DNA from: Bacteroidales bacterium UBA1192
GTDB taxonomy: Bacteria > Bacteroidota > Bacteroidia > Bacteroidales > Bacteroidaceae
NCBI GenBank assembly: GCA_002310175.1
Contig: DBYG01000079.1
Location: 16,768 to 55,728, forward strand
Reading direction: 5' to 3'
DNA length: 38,961 nt
Below, one piece after another: positions 6,867 to 16,970 of the stretch. The stretch's first letter is position 1, and each line of letters starts with the position of its first letter. The notes below the pieces were generated by a model, which saw only the letters and a program-made list of their open reading frames with translations, was not told the origin of the DNA and made no database searches. Both the position numbers and the translations under genes were made by a program.

Positions 6867-9041
6867 ATGTCCGCCAGAGGCAGGGAAAAAAGCTCAGAAA
6901 AGAAAAGGGTATCACGCAGGTATCTCACAATGTTCCTGTTTGTGATGTTCTGGGGTATCCTGATAATCGTCAAGATGGCAATTGTCATGTTCGGTGAGCG
7001 GACATACTGGAATGAGGTCAAAGAGCATCTGGTTCCTGCTAACCGGGTCATTGACCCAAGACGAGGCAATATCCTAAGTGATGAGGGCTTTCTGCTGGCA
7101 AGCAGCATGAAACAGTACAGGATATTTCTGGATTTTGCCACATACGAGAAGAACGAGAAACGCGCCCAGTCTGACCAATACAGAAAAGACACCCTTTTTG
7201 ACAGGCACATAGACGAATTCTGCCAGCAGATACATGAACTGTTTCCTCAGTATTCCGTTTCACAGCTAAGGCAACATTATATGAGCGGAAAGGCATCCAG
7301 GACCAGACACTCATGGCCACTCTTGCCCGGAGTTTCACGAAACTCGTATCCTATCTCATACAACCAGTACAAGTCATTGGTGGGATATGTCTGGCTCAGA
7401 CCAAGGAATGAGGGCTGGTTTTACAGTGCCGAATCCAAGATTTCCAGACAGAAACCTTTTGGGGCTCTGGCTTCCCGTACCCTGGGGGACATGTTTGCCG
7501 GAAAGGATTCCGCCCGTTACGGACTGGAATTATCATTTGACTCTTTGCTGAGAGGAACTCCCGGAGTGGGCCATATTGAGAAAGTTCAGAATGTCTCCCG
7601 AGTGGTAGCTGATGTTCCCCAGATTGATGGATGTGACATAATTACAACAATCAATGTTGATATGCAGGATTTCACCGAAGTGGCCTTGCGTAAGGAACTT
7701 GAACAGGTGAATGCGGTATCCGGAATAGCAGTTCTGATGGAGGTTAGGACTGGAGACATCAAGGCAATAGCCAGCATGAGTAAGACGGATAACGGGTATC
7801 AGGAGGTTCAGAACAATGCGGTCAAGGATATATTCGAGCCTGGCTCCACATTCAAGCCTGTGTCTATGATGGTGGCTCTCGATGACGGTAAGATTTCACT
7901 TACTGACAGTGTGTTCTGTGAGTGGGGCAGGTACACAGGGTTCGGTGGAGGTGCGGTAATGACCGATGCCGGGCGTGGTTACGGATGGCTCGATGTACCC
8001 GGAATAATAAAGAATTCTTGCAACATAGGCACTTCCAAACTGATAAATGCGGCTTATAAGGATAATCCTCAGTCATTTGTGGACGGGATTTACAGGACCG
8101 GGATAAACACCCATTTTGATATGCAGCTTATAGGCACGGGAGCTCCTGTAATCAGGAGAGACGGGTACTGGGATGCTACACGTCTGCCTTGGATGTCGAT
8201 AGGATATAATACCCAACTTCCTGTAATAAACACCCTCGCTTTTTACAATGGTATAGCCAATGGTGGAAAGATGGTGGCGCCAAGACTGGTGACCGAGGTA
8301 CGGCATGAGGGAGAGATAGTAAAAAGATTCCCTGTGGATGTTGTCAGGGAGCAGATGTGTAAACCCAAGACTCTTGAGGAGATTAAGTTCATGCTTGAGG
8401 GAGTGGTGGATGGAGGCTCTGGTAGAAGAGCCGCTTCAACTCACTTCAAGGTGGCGGGTAAGACAGGAACAGCCCAGTTGTCACAGGGCGCAGCCGGCTA
8501 TAGGAATGGTACGAGAACCCATATGGTATCATTCTGCGGTTATTTTCCTGCGGATGACCCGCAATATACATGTATTGTATCAATCAGGACTTCGGGAGGT
8601 GCTGCCGGTGGAGGAACTATGGCGGCTCCGGTATTTCATGAGATATCCGAGAAGGTTATGGCGAGCCGGAATCTGCGAAGTGTGGCGGAGGCTGCCGATA
8701 CTATCCATGATTTTATGCCGAGAGTGCTATCTGGTGATATAAACAGTACCCGAACGGTGCTCAGGGAGCTTGGCATGAATGTGAACTGGAAGGAGAAAGA
8801 TTCCTTAGTATGGGGATCATATGAGCTGGACTCTACTGAATACCGCATGACCCGTATTACTGAACAGGAGAATTTGGTTCCGAATGTGATAGGAATGGGC
8901 GCCCAGGATGCCTTGTATATACTTGAAAGTGCCGGCTTGAGGGTAGAATTACAGGGTGTTGGGCGGGTTAGAAGTCAAAGTCTGCCGGGAAGGGCTCACT
9001 TCCGCAAGGGGGACAGAATATATTTATCATTGTCAATGTGA
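6867..9041 (+). CDS. ftsI: Septal peptidoglycan transpeptidase FtsI (PBP) with PASTA domain
   Basis: This 724-residue class B penicillin-binding protein cross-links septal peptidoglycan. It has one N-terminal transmembrane helix (about residues 20-45), a dimerisation/pedestal region and a transpeptidase domain. The three active-site motifs are STFK (nucleophile Ser327), SCN (384-386) and KTG (from Lys532). The last 60 or so residues form a PASTA domain (VPNVIGMGAQDALYILESAG). I start at ATG 6867, 4 nt after ftsL; an in-frame TTG at 6846 lies inside ftsL. Its stop overlaps a GTG that could start murE. It should pair with FtsW, encoded further along the cluster. Confidence 0.95.
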   Translation: MSARGREKSSEKKRVSRRYLTMFLFVMFWGILIIVKMAIVMFGERTYWNEVKEHLVPANRVIDPRRGNILSDEGFLLASSMKQYRIFLDFATYEKNEKRAQSDQYRKDTLFDRHIDEFCQQIHELFPQYSVSQLRQHYMSGKASRTRHSWPLLPGVSRNSYPISYNQYKSLVGYVWLRPRNEGWFYSAESKISRQKPFGALASRTLGDMFAGKDSARYGLELSFDSLLRGTPGVGHIEKVQNVSRVVADVPQIDGCDIITTINVDMQDFTEVALRKELEQVNAVSGIAVLMEVRTGDIKAIASMSKTDNGYQEVQNNAVKDIFEPGSTFKPVSMMVALDDGKISLTDSVFCEWGRYTGFGGGAVMTDAGRGYGWLDVPGIIKNSCNIGTSKLINAAYKDNPQSFVDGIYRTGINTHFDMQLIGTGAPVIRRDGYWDATRLPWMSIGYNTQLPVINTLAFYNGIANGGKMVAPRLVTEVRHEGEIVKRFPVDVVREQMCKPKTLEEIKFMLEGVVDGGSGRRAASTHFKVAGKTGTAQLSQGAAGYRNGTRTHMVSFCGYFPADDPQYTCIVSIRTSGGAAGGGTMAAPVFHEISEKVMASRNLRSVAEAADTIHDFMPRVLSGDINSTRTVLRELGMNVNWKEKDSLVWGSYELDSTEYRMTRITEQENLVPNVIGMGAQDALYILESAGLRVELQGVGRVRSQSLPGRAHFRKGDRIYLSLSM

Positions 9042-9046
9042 CGTTT

Positions 9047-10495
9047 ATGATGAGATTAGATGAACTTATTCCAGACTTGAATGGTGTCAGAGTGATTGGT
9101 GATGCCGATGTTTGGATAACAGACATCCAGCTTGACTCGCGGAGGGTTACTGAAGGCTGTCTGTTCGTGGCTATGAGAGGGACTGTCGTTGACGGACATC
9201 AGTTTATACAAAAGGCAATAGATGCCGGAGCGGCGGCAGTTTTGTGTGAGACGCTGCCGGAGGAGTTGGCAGAGAAGGTTACCTTTATCCAGGTACCTGA
9301 CTGTGAGGATGCTGTGGGACCTGTTTCTACACGCTTTTTTGGGAATCCGACGGATAAGGTGCGACTGGTTGGAGTTACGGGAACCAATGGCAAAACCACA
9401 ATTGCTACCCTCTTGTATAATATGTTCCGCAAGATGGGGTACAAGTGCGGACTAATTTCAACAGTGTGCAATTATATAGACGATGAGCCCGTGCCTGCAG
9501 ACCATACTACTCCTGATGCTGTGACACTCAACAGGCTTCTGGGACGCATGGCGGATGAGGGTTGTAAATATGTGTTCATGGAGTGCAGTTCACATGCTAT
9601 AGTCCAGAAACGCATAGGCGGGTTGAAATATGCAGGAGGTGTTTTTACCAATCTTACCCGTGACCACATGGATTATCATAAGACCTTCGAGAATTATCTT
9701 AAGGCCAAGAAGATGTTCTTTGATTCTCTTGGAAAGGATTCTTTTATGGTGACGAATCTGGATGACCGCAACGGACTTGTGATGGCTCAGAACACCAAGG
9801 CCAAGGTGGTTACCTACTCGCTCAGGAGTATGAGTGATTTCAAAGGCAGGCTCCTTGAATCCGGTTTTGACGGGATGCTGTTAGAGATAAACGGGCGTGA
9901 GGCATTTTTCCGTTTCATAGGGAAATTCAATGCGAGTAACTTGCTGGCTGTTTTTGGGACAGCATGTATGCTGGGGCGTGATCCGATAGAGATACTCACT
10001 GTAATGAGTACTCTTACTCCCGTAAACGGACGTTTTGATGCCATCCGTTCACCTAAGGGTTTTACTGCCATTGTGGATTATGCACATACTCCTGATGCCC
10101 TGACAAATGTGCTTACTACCATTGTGGATGTAATGGGAGGCAAGGGACAAATAATTACTGTGGTAGGAGCTGGGGGTAACCGTGATAAAGGAAAGCGTCC
10201 CCTTATGGCAAAGGAGTGTGTCAAGTACAGTGATAAGGTGATAATCACATCAGATAATCCGAGGTTTGAGGAGCCCCGTGACATTATTAATGACATGCTG
10301 GCAGGTCTTTCAAGTGATGATATGCATAAGGTGATAACGATTGAGGATAGACGTGAAGCTATCCGTACAGCATGCATGATGGCGGTTGAGGCGGATGTTG
10401 TTCTCATTGCCGGGAAAGGGCATGAGGATTACCAGGAGATTAAGGGAGTAAAACATCATTTTGATGACCATGAAGTGGTCAGGGATTCTTTTTGA
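9047..10495 (+). CDS. murE: UDP-MurNAc-tripeptide synthetase MurE (meso-DAP type)
   Basis: MurE adds the third amino acid to UDP-MurNAc-L-Ala-D-Glu using ATP. The N-terminal UDP-binding domain is followed by the ATP loop GVTGTNGKTT (Lys116 by this start), the DHMDYH motif and a C-terminal domain with DNPR (403-406) in SDNPRFEEP. DNPR is the established signature for meso-diaminopimelate, so the peptidoglycan is expected to be DAP type. The start is uncertain: GTG 9038 overlaps the ftsI stop (GTGA), and ATGs occur at 9047 and 9050. Homologues begin close to the MRLDELI stretch, favouring an ATG. mraY follows after 11 nt. Confidence 0.95.
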   Translation: MMRLDELIPDLNGVRVIGDADVWITDIQLDSRRVTEGCLFVAMRGTVVDGHQFIQKAIDAGAAAVLCETLPEELAEKVTFIQVPDCEDAVGPVSTRFFGNPTDKVRLVGVTGTNGKTTIATLLYNMFRKMGYKCGLISTVCNYIDDEPVPADHTTPDAVTLNRLLGRMADEGCKYVFMECSSHAIVQKRIGGLKYAGGVFTNLTRDHMDYHKTFENYLKAKKMFFDSLGKDSFMVTNLDDRNGLVMAQNTKAKVVTYSLRSMSDFKGRLLESGFDGMLLEINGREAFFRFIGKFNASNLLAVFGTACMLGRDPIEILTVMSTLTPVNGRFDAIRSPKGFTAIVDYAHTPDALTNVLTTIVDVMGGKGQIITVVGAGGNRDKGKRPLMAKECVKYSDKVIITSDNPRFEEPRDIINDMLAGLSSDDMHKVITIEDRREAIRTACMMAVEADVVLIAGKGHEDYQEIKGVKHHFDDHEVVRDSF

Positions 10496-10506
10496 GGTGT
10501 ATAGGG

Positions 10507-11793
10507 ATGATATACGGTATAATTGAATATCTGCGGAACAGGGGAATAGATATTCCCGGAGGAGGAATGTTCCAGTATGTTACTTTCAGGTCGATATTCG
10601 CTCTTGTAGTGTCAATAATAGTGGCAAGTTGGTTTGGTAGCCATTTCATAGATATACTCAAGAAAAGGAACATTTCCGAGACACAACGTGATCCTAAGCT
10701 GGATCCGTTCGGAGTGGAAAAGAAAGGTGTGCCGACAATGGGAGGAGTCATAATAATCGTAGCGATTCTCATTCCCTGCCTTCTTATCGGTGATTTGGGT
10801 AACGTGTATCTGATTCTTATGCTTATCACTACACTAATCTTGGGTATTATAGGATTTGCTGATGACTATATAAAGACTTTCAGGGGAAACAAGGATGGCT
10901 TGAATGGATGGGTCAAGGTGGTCGGGCAGCTTGCACTGGGCTTGATAGTAGGACTGACATTGCGCTACAGCCCTCAGGTTATGATAAACGAAAAGGTGGA
11001 TGTAAGGATAGAGAACAATATCGAGGTGGTGATAAAGACTCCTGATGTGAAGTCAACCCGTACAACCATACCTTTCTTTAAAAACCATAATCTGAATTAT
11101 GCCGATGCTTTCGGATGGTTGGGTGAAAACGGTAAGTACAAGGCCGGATGGATTTTTTTCGTTTTGCTTACCTTGTTCATAGTTACGGCTGTTTCCAATG
11201 GGTCAAATCTTAACGACGGAATGGATGGTATGGCAGCTGGAAACTCTGCAATAATAGGTGTAACATTGGGTATTCTGGCTTACGTGTCCAGTAATGTGGT
11301 TACCGCGAGCCATTTTGACCTTATGTATATTCCTGGTAGTCAGGAGATTGTTGTTTATCTGAGTGCCTTTGTGGGAGCTTTGGTGGGTTTCCTGTGGTAT
11401 AATTCTTATCCGGCACAGATTTTTATGGGTGATACCGGAAGTCTTACTATAGGGGGAATAATAGCTGTGGCGGCACTCTGTATTCACAAGGAGCTGTTGC
11501 TTCCAATGCTTTGCGGGGTATTCCTTGTAGAGAGTCTTTCGGTTATATGCCAGAGAATGTACTACAAAAGCGGCAAGAAGAAAGGGGTACACCGTAGGAT
11601 ATGGAAGAGAACTCCGATACATGACCATTTTCGTACCAGCATGGAACAGGTGCAGAAATGTGATCCTGGCAGTACCGTAAGGTTTGCCGGCAATGACAGC
11701 AGACTTCAGTTTGAGACTAAGATAACGCTCAGGACATGGATTATAAGTATTGGTCTTGCTGCGCTTACCATATTGACCTTGAAAATCAGATGA
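10507..11793 (+). CDS. mraY: Phospho-MurNAc-pentapeptide transferase MraY
   Basis: MraY moves phospho-MurNAc-pentapeptide onto undecaprenyl phosphate to make lipid I in the inner membrane. The 428-residue protein shows about ten membrane helices and the catalytic motifs FADDYIK, NLNDGMDG, MGDTGSL and TPIHDHFR. A polar insert of about 50 residues after the fourth or fifth helix (near residues 160-210) is a feature I recall from Bacteroidetes MraY. ATG 10507 gives the N-terminus expected from homologues; a TTG at 10492 overlapping murE is less likely. The stop overlaps an ATG in the murD frame (ATGA). Confidence 0.96.
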   Translation: MIYGIIEYLRNRGIDIPGGGMFQYVTFRSIFALVVSIIVASWFGSHFIDILKKRNISETQRDPKLDPFGVEKKGVPTMGGVIIIVAILIPCLLIGDLGNVYLILMLITTLILGIIGFADDYIKTFRGNKDGLNGWVKVVGQLALGLIVGLTLRYSPQVMINEKVDVRIENNIEVVIKTPDVKSTRTTIPFFKNHNLNYADAFGWLGENGKYKAGWIFFVLLTLFIVTAVSNGSNLNDGMDGMAAGNSAIIGVTLGILAYVSSNVVTASHFDLMYIPGSQEIVVYLSAFVGALVGFLWYNSYPAQIFMGDTGSLTIGGIIAVAALCIHKELLLPMLCGVFLVESLSVICQRMYYKSGKKKGVHRRIWKRTPIHDHFRTSMEQVQKCDPGSTVRFAGNDSRLQFETKITLRTWIISIGLAALTILTLKIR

Positions 11794-11798
11794 TTACT

Positions 11799-13136
11799 AT
11801 GGAACAGAAGAAAATTGTGGTGTTAGGGGCTGGTGAAAGCGGTACAGGTGCTGCTATACTGGCAAAGGCCAAGGGGTTTGATGTGTTTGTATCAGACCTT
11901 TCGGAGATAAAGGATTATTATCGTTCCCAGTTGGATGCCCGTGGTATAGAGTGGGAGCAGAAGAAGCATACTGAGGAGCGTATCCTTGCGGCCGATGAGG
12001 TTATAAAGAGTCCGGGTATTCCCAAGGAGGCTCCAATCATACAGAAACTTATGGCTCAGGGTACTCCCATCATATCCGAGATTGAGTTTGCAGGGCGTTA
12101 TACCAATGCCAAGATGATATGCATTACAGGATCAAACGGCAAGACCACAACCACTTCACTTATCTACCACATTTTCAAGATGGCAGGCATGAACGTGGGA
12201 CTGGCAGGAAACATAGGAAGCAGTCTGGCATGGCAGGTGGCGGAAAAAGACTTTGACTACTATGTGATTGAGCTGAGCAGTTTCCAATTGGACAATATGT
12301 ATGACTTCAAGGCCGATATCGCAATTCTGATGAACATAACCCCGGATCATCTGGACCGTTATGACTATGAGATGCAGAACTATGTGGATGCCAAGATGAG
12401 GGTTATCCGCAACCAGACCAAGGATGATGCGTTCGTTTACTGGAGTGACGATCCCATAATTACCCGTGAGCTTAAGAGATACGGGCTCAAGGCTACGCTC
12501 TACCCTTTTGCTGAGGCTAAGCGTGAGGATCTGGCGGCTTACGTTGAGGACGGAACCCTTTACTTTAACAAGCCTTATGCCTTCAATATGGAGCAGGAGT
12601 CACTTGCGCTTACGGGCAAGCATAACCTTTACAATTCCATGGCAGCGGGTATATCGGCCAATATTGCGGGTATCAAGAGTGAGACCATACGTAAGGCTCT
12701 GCAGACATTCCAGGGGGTGGAGCATAGGTTGGAGCGTGTGGCAAGGGTGAACGGGATAGATTTTATCAATGATTCCAAGGCCACGAATGTTAACAGTTGC
12801 TGGTACGCCCTCCAGAGTATGCCGGTCAAATGTGTCCTTATTATAGGCGGAAAGGACAAGGGAAATGATTATAATGAGATTGCGGAACTGGTTCGGGAGA
12901 AGTGCTGCGGTTTGGTTTATCTTGGTCTGCATAATGAGAAACTTCACGGTTTTTTTGACGGGTTTGGCTTACCTGTCGCTGATGTACAGTCTATGAAAGA
13001 TGCTGTGAATTCCGCTTACAGAATGGCCCACTCCGGCCAGATTGTGCTGTTAAGTCCCTGCTGTGCCAGTTTTGATCTTTTCAAAAGTTATGAGGATCGT
13101 GGCGACCAGTTCAAGGCGTGTGTAAAGGCTCTTTAA
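11799..13136 (+). CDS. murD: UDP-MurNAc-L-alanine--D-glutamate ligase MurD
   Basis: MurD adds D-glutamate to UDP-MurNAc-L-Ala using ATP. The 445-residue protein opens with the UDP-binding loop VVLGAGESGTG, has the ATP loop ITGSNGKTTTT, the motif ELSSFQLD, NITPDHLDRY and a C-terminal ligase domain with INDSKATN and the LLSPCCASFDLFKSYEDRG ending typical of MurD. Two starts are possible: ATG 11790, which overlaps the mraY stop, and ATG 11799. The second puts the glycine loop at the distance seen in homologues. ftsW follows after 15 nt. Confidence 0.95.
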   Translation: MEQKKIVVLGAGESGTGAAILAKAKGFDVFVSDLSEIKDYYRSQLDARGIEWEQKKHTEERILAADEVIKSPGIPKEAPIIQKLMAQGTPIISEIEFAGRYTNAKMICITGSNGKTTTTSLIYHIFKMAGMNVGLAGNIGSSLAWQVAEKDFDYYVIELSSFQLDNMYDFKADIAILMNITPDHLDRYDYEMQNYVDAKMRVIRNQTKDDAFVYWSDDPIITRELKRYGLKATLYPFAEAKREDLAAYVEDGTLYFNKPYAFNMEQESLALTGKHNLYNSMAAGISANIAGIKSETIRKALQTFQGVEHRLERVARVNGIDFINDSKATNVNSCWYALQSMPVKCVLIIGGKDKGNDYNEIAELVREKCCGLVYLGLHNEKLHGFFDGFGLPVADVQSMKDAVNSAYRMAHSGQIVLLSPCCASFDLFKSYEDRGDQFKACVKAL

Positions 13137-13151
13137 TGAGAAAATCAGATT

Positions 13152-14435
13152 ATGGAAACTGCAAACGATAATAAGAAAGGGCCGCTGTTCAGGGGGGATA
13201 TATATATATGGATAGCTGTGCTTCTGCTCTGCAGTATCTCTCTTGTCGAGGTGTTCAGTGCAAGCAGCAGACTTACATTCGGCAAGGACAGTTACCTGAC
13301 CCCCATCCTTTCACATGTTATTCATCTGGCAATGGGTATTGTCGTTATGTATGTGCTCCATCTTATCCATTATAAATGGTATAAGCTTTTCCCTGTATTG
13401 CTGGTACCTCTTTCGCTGGCTCTTCTGGCTTATCTTTCATTCCTGAGCAAGCAGTCGGCAGGTGCTGAGCGTTGGGTTGATCTTGGGTTCTTCAAGCTTC
13501 AGCCATCTGAGCTCGGTAAGGTGGCAGTCGTGATGACGGTAGCTTCGTTGCTGGCAAAACTTAAGCCAGACGATGAACAGAGTCAGTCTGCTGTTTTTCT
13601 GAAAATACTGATGGTGACAGGTGCTTTCTGTCTATTGATATTCACGGAAAACCTTTCCACCGCCATATTGCTCGGTGCTGTGGTCTATATAATGATGATT
13701 TTGGGAGGAGTGTCCTGGAAAAAAATGCTGGGTCTGACGGGCGTGATACTTGCTATAGGACTGACAGCGGTGTTAGTTTTCGTGCTGGTTCCTCCAAAGA
13801 CACTAAGTGATTCCAAGTTTATCCCTGAGAGAGCTTTGACATGGCAAGCCAGAATTCTGGATTTTACTAATTCCGGTTCCGAATCAAAAGAATCAGCTTA
13901 TGAATACGCAAGGAATACTGCCCCTGAAAAACCTCAGGAGACTCATGCTAATATTGCCATAGCATCAAGCCATTTCCTAGGTAAGGGACCGGGTAACTCC
14001 TATGAGCGCGACTATCTTCAAGAGGCAAGCTGTGACTTTATATATGCCATCATAATTGAGGAGCTCGGAATGGTTGGCGCGATATTCGTCCTGATTGTCT
14101 ATATTGTCCTATTGTTCAGGATTGGAAAGATAGCCATGAGATGTACGGATAAATATCCTGCTTATCTGGCGATGGGACTCGGAATGATGCTGGGTTTGCA
14201 GGCATTTATAAACATGTCAGTTGCAGTCGGTCTGTTTCCTGTTACCGGTCAACCTTTGCCATTGATCAGCAAAGGTGGCACATCAGTCCTGATGGCAAGT
14301 TTTTCAATTGGAATGTTGATAGGAATCAGTAATACTCTTGACAGGGATTTGGCTACAAAGAGCCAGGTAACGGACGGGGTATCAGTTCCTGCTGTTGACG
14401 CGGATGATGATATTGAAGAGATTGAAGAGTTGTAA
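13152..14435 (+). CDS. ftsW: Septal peptidoglycan glycosyltransferase FtsW (SEDS family)
   Basis: FtsW polymerises lipid II at the septum together with FtsI. The 427-residue protein has about ten membrane helices and SEDS family motifs: AERWVDLGFFKLQPSELGK, a large extracellular loop (about residues 220-290) and DFIYAIIIEELGMVGA, followed by TGQPLPLISKGGTS near the C-terminus. The tail ends in an acidic stretch (DADDDIEEIEEL), probably cytoplasmic. It begins 15 nt after murD and ends 18 nt before the murG-murC fusion. RodA is the only close alternative, and the dcw context favours FtsW. Confidence 0.95.
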   Translation: METANDNKKGPLFRGDIYIWIAVLLLCSISLVEVFSASSRLTFGKDSYLTPILSHVIHLAMGIVVMYVLHLIHYKWYKLFPVLLVPLSLALLAYLSFLSKQSAGAERWVDLGFFKLQPSELGKVAVVMTVASLLAKLKPDDEQSQSAVFLKILMVTGAFCLLIFTENLSTAILLGAVVYIMMILGGVSWKKMLGLTGVILAIGLTAVLVFVLVPPKTLSDSKFIPERALTWQARILDFTNSGSESKESAYEYARNTAPEKPQETHANIAIASSHFLGKGPGNSYERDYLQEASCDFIYAIIIEELGMVGAIFVLIVYIVLLFRIGKIAMRCTDKYPAYLAMGLGMMLGLQAFINMSVAVGLFPVTGQPLPLISKGGTSVLMASFSIGMLIGISNTLDRDLATKSQVTDGVSVPAVDADDDIEEIEEL

Positions 14436-14453
14436 TCCAAATTAATAGAGGGT

Positions 14454-16970
14454 ATGGAGAACGAAAAGAAACCACGCGTAATAATCAGCGGAGGAGGTAC
14501 AGGCGGACACATCTTCCCTGCGGTATCAATAGCATTAGCCGTGAAATCGCTCTGCCCTGATGCCGAAATCCTATTTGTGGGAGCTGAAGGCAGAATGGAA
14601 ATGCAGCGTGTTCCTGCTGCCGGATTCGAGATAAAGGGGCTGCCAATATGCGGTTTTGACAGGAAAAATCCTCTGAAAAACATTGCGGTCATTTTCAAGA
14701 TAATAAGAAGCCAGAGAATGGCACGCAAAATAATTAAGGAGTTCAGACCCATGGTTGCTGTGGGAGTAGGGGGATATGCCAGTGGGCCGACTTTGAGAAT
14801 GGCAGGACGAATGGGGGTGCCCACGCTGCTCCAGGAGCAGAATTCGTATGCCGGGGTCACAAACAAGATTCTGGCAAAAAAAGCATCCAGGATATGTGTT
14901 GCATACGATGGAATGGACCGTTTTTTTCCTGCGGACAAGATTATGCTTACAGGGAATCCGGTACGTCCGAGTCTGACTGATAATTTGACGGGAAGGGATC
15001 AGGCAGCCCGCATGATGGGACTTGATCCCGATAAGAAAATCATACTGATCATAGGAGGCAGTTTGGGCGCCCGTACTCTGAACGAGAGCGTGATGAGCAG
15101 TCTGGAGCTGATTCGTATGTCTGGTGATATACAGTTCTTATGGCAGACGGGTAAGTTTTATTTTGATGAGATGAAACGGAGGTTGTCCGAGACGGATCCT
15201 GTTCCTAATCTGTTTCCTACAGACTTTGTTCAGGATATGGATTTGGCTTATGCGGCTGCTGACATGGTGATTTCACGTGCAGGAGCCGGAACGATATCGG
15301 AGTTATGTCTGCTCGGAAAACCAGTGATTCTTGTGCCCTCGCCCAATGTGGCAGAAGATCATCAGACAAAGAATGCAATGGCCCTGTCTGAAAAGAATGC
15401 TGCAATTCATATTGCGGATGCGGTTTCCAGAAAGGAACTTATTCCGACTGCAGTGGACGTAGTGCAAGATAAAGAGAGACTGAAATCACTCAGCGAAAAT
15501 ATCATAAAACTGGGAATAGGTGATTCGGCTGTCACAATTGCCCGAGAAGTACTTGCATTGGCCGGTTTTAAAGTGGGAAAGGTGGCGCTGAAAGATATAA
15601 AGGCTGTTTATTTCGTGGGTGCCGGCGGAATAGGAATGAGTGCTTTAGAACGTTATTTCCTTTCACGCGGCTGTGAAGTTGCCGGTTATGACCGAACCTC
15701 TTCGGAACTGACGTCAGAGCTAATGGCTGAGGGTGTACAGATCCATTTTGAGGATGACCAGCGCCTTATTCCTGATGAATTCAAGGATAGGGATTCAACT
15801 CTTGTAGTCTATACTCCTGCTATAAAGATAACGGACAACAGTGAGCTAAGATGGTTCCATAGTAACGGATTTGATGTACAGAAGCGTGCACAGGTGCTTG
15901 GTACACTTACCCGTAGCTTGGACGGACTATGTGTTGCGGGAACACATGGTAAGACTACTACTTCATCAATGACAGCCCATATCCTACACGGTATGCCGGA
16001 AGGTTGCAATGCTTTCCTTGGAGGTATCCTCAAGAATTACAACAGTAATCTCTTGACGAGCCCTGACAGTAGGTACGTGGTTATCGAAGCCGATGAATAT
16101 GACCGTTCTTTCCACCACCTGCGTCCTTTGAGGAGTGTGATTACAGCTATTGACGCGGATCATCTTGATATTTACGGTAATTATGATAACTATGTGGAGG
16201 GTTTCCGCAAATACACATCACTGATAAAACCTGGTGGTGCGCTTATCTTGAACAGCAAGCTTGAAGAAAGTTTCAAACCCGACCTGCAAGAGGGTGTATC
16301 TCTTTACACTTATGGTGTAGAAAAAGGTGATTTCCATGCTTCAAGTGTTGTTATTAAGGATGGGGAACTCAGGTTTGACCTTATTTCACCGGTAGAGAGT
16401 ATAACGGACATAGAACTTGGTGTACCTATTCCAATAAATGTGGAAAATGCTGTGGCTGCAATAGCATTGTCACAGTTGAGTGGTGCCGACAGTAATGTAA
16501 TACGTGAAGCCATGAAAAGTTTCAGGGGATGTGACCGGAGATTCGATTTCAGACTCAAGGGTGATAAGGTTTACCTGACGGATTATGCACATCATCCGGC
16601 AGAACTCAGGCAATGCGCCCTTTCATTACGTAAGCTTTACGAGAACCGTAAAATAACAGCAATTTTCCAACCTCATCTATATTCCAGGACAAAAGATTTC
16701 TACAATGAGTTTGCGGAGAGTCTTTCACTGTTTGATGAAGTTTGGCTTACTGAAATTTACCCGGCACGTGAGGAACCCATTCCAGGCGTATCCAGCAGTA
16801 TTATTGCAGACAACATGAAACCAGGAGTGTGCAAGGGTATCATTTTTAAGAATGATGTAGAGGGGCTTGTCCGTTCCATTAAGGATGAAATCCAGGTTCT
16901 TGTGACAGTTGGTGCCGGGGACCTGGAGGATTATGCAGACAAAATTACTGAAATACTGAGGTCAAAGTGA
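14454..16970 (+). CDS. murG-murC: Fused MurG-MurC: lipid II GlcNAc transferase plus UDP-MurNAc--L-alanine ligase
   Basis: One uninterrupted 838-residue frame carries two complete enzymes. Residues 1 to about 372 are MurG, which adds GlcNAc to lipid I: GGGTGGHIFP (13-22), GGSLGARTLNES and AGAGTISELCLLGKP with the later ED-HQTKNA block. Residues from about 377 are MurC, which ligates L-Ala to UDP-MurNAc: GAGGIGMSALERYF, ATP loop GTHGKTTT (Lys500), EADEYDRSF, IDADHLDIYG and DYAHHPAELR. The MurC part is about 462 residues, the full family length. The linker is only a few residues (near FKVGK), and the usual MurC start coincides with GTG 15582. Elsewhere murG and murC are normally separate neighbours, so loss of the murG stop codon is the simplest origin. 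ftsQ overlaps the stop (GTGA). Confidence 0.92.
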   Translation: MENEKKPRVIISGGGTGGHIFPAVSIALAVKSLCPDAEILFVGAEGRMEMQRVPAAGFEIKGLPICGFDRKNPLKNIAVIFKIIRSQRMARKIIKEFRPMVAVGVGGYASGPTLRMAGRMGVPTLLQEQNSYAGVTNKILAKKASRICVAYDGMDRFFPADKIMLTGNPVRPSLTDNLTGRDQAARMMGLDPDKKIILIIGGSLGARTLNESVMSSLELIRMSGDIQFLWQTGKFYFDEMKRRLSETDPVPNLFPTDFVQDMDLAYAAADMVISRAGAGTISELCLLGKPVILVPSPNVAEDHQTKNAMALSEKNAAIHIADAVSRKELIPTAVDVVQDKERLKSLSENIIKLGIGDSAVTIAREVLALAGFKVGKVALKDIKAVYFVGAGGIGMSALERYFLSRGCEVAGYDRTSSELTSELMAEGVQIHFEDDQRLIPDEFKDRDSTLVVYTPAIKITDNSELRWFHSNGFDVQKRAQVLGTLTRSLDGLCVAGTHGKTTTSSMTAHILHGMPEGCNAFLGGILKNYNSNLLTSPDSRYVVIEADEYDRSFHHLRPLRSVITAIDADHLDIYGNYDNYVEGFRKYTSLIKPGGALILNSKLEESFKPDLQEGVSLYTYGVEKGDFHASSVVIKDGELRFDLISPVESITDIELGVPIPINVENAVAAIALSQLSGADSNVIREAMKSFRGCDRRFDFRLKGDKVYLTDYAHHPAELRQCALSLRKLYENRKITAIFQPHLYSRTKDFYNEFAESLSLFDEVWLTEIYPAREEPIPGVSSSIIADNMKPGVCKGIIFKNDVEGLVRSIKDEIQVLVTVGAGDLEDYADKITEILRSK

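Noticed and set aside
14249..14938. 229-codon open frame on the minus strand opposite ftsW/murG
   Set aside because: It is antisense to two clear genes, has no recognisable domain and is explained by the codon pattern of the opposite strand.
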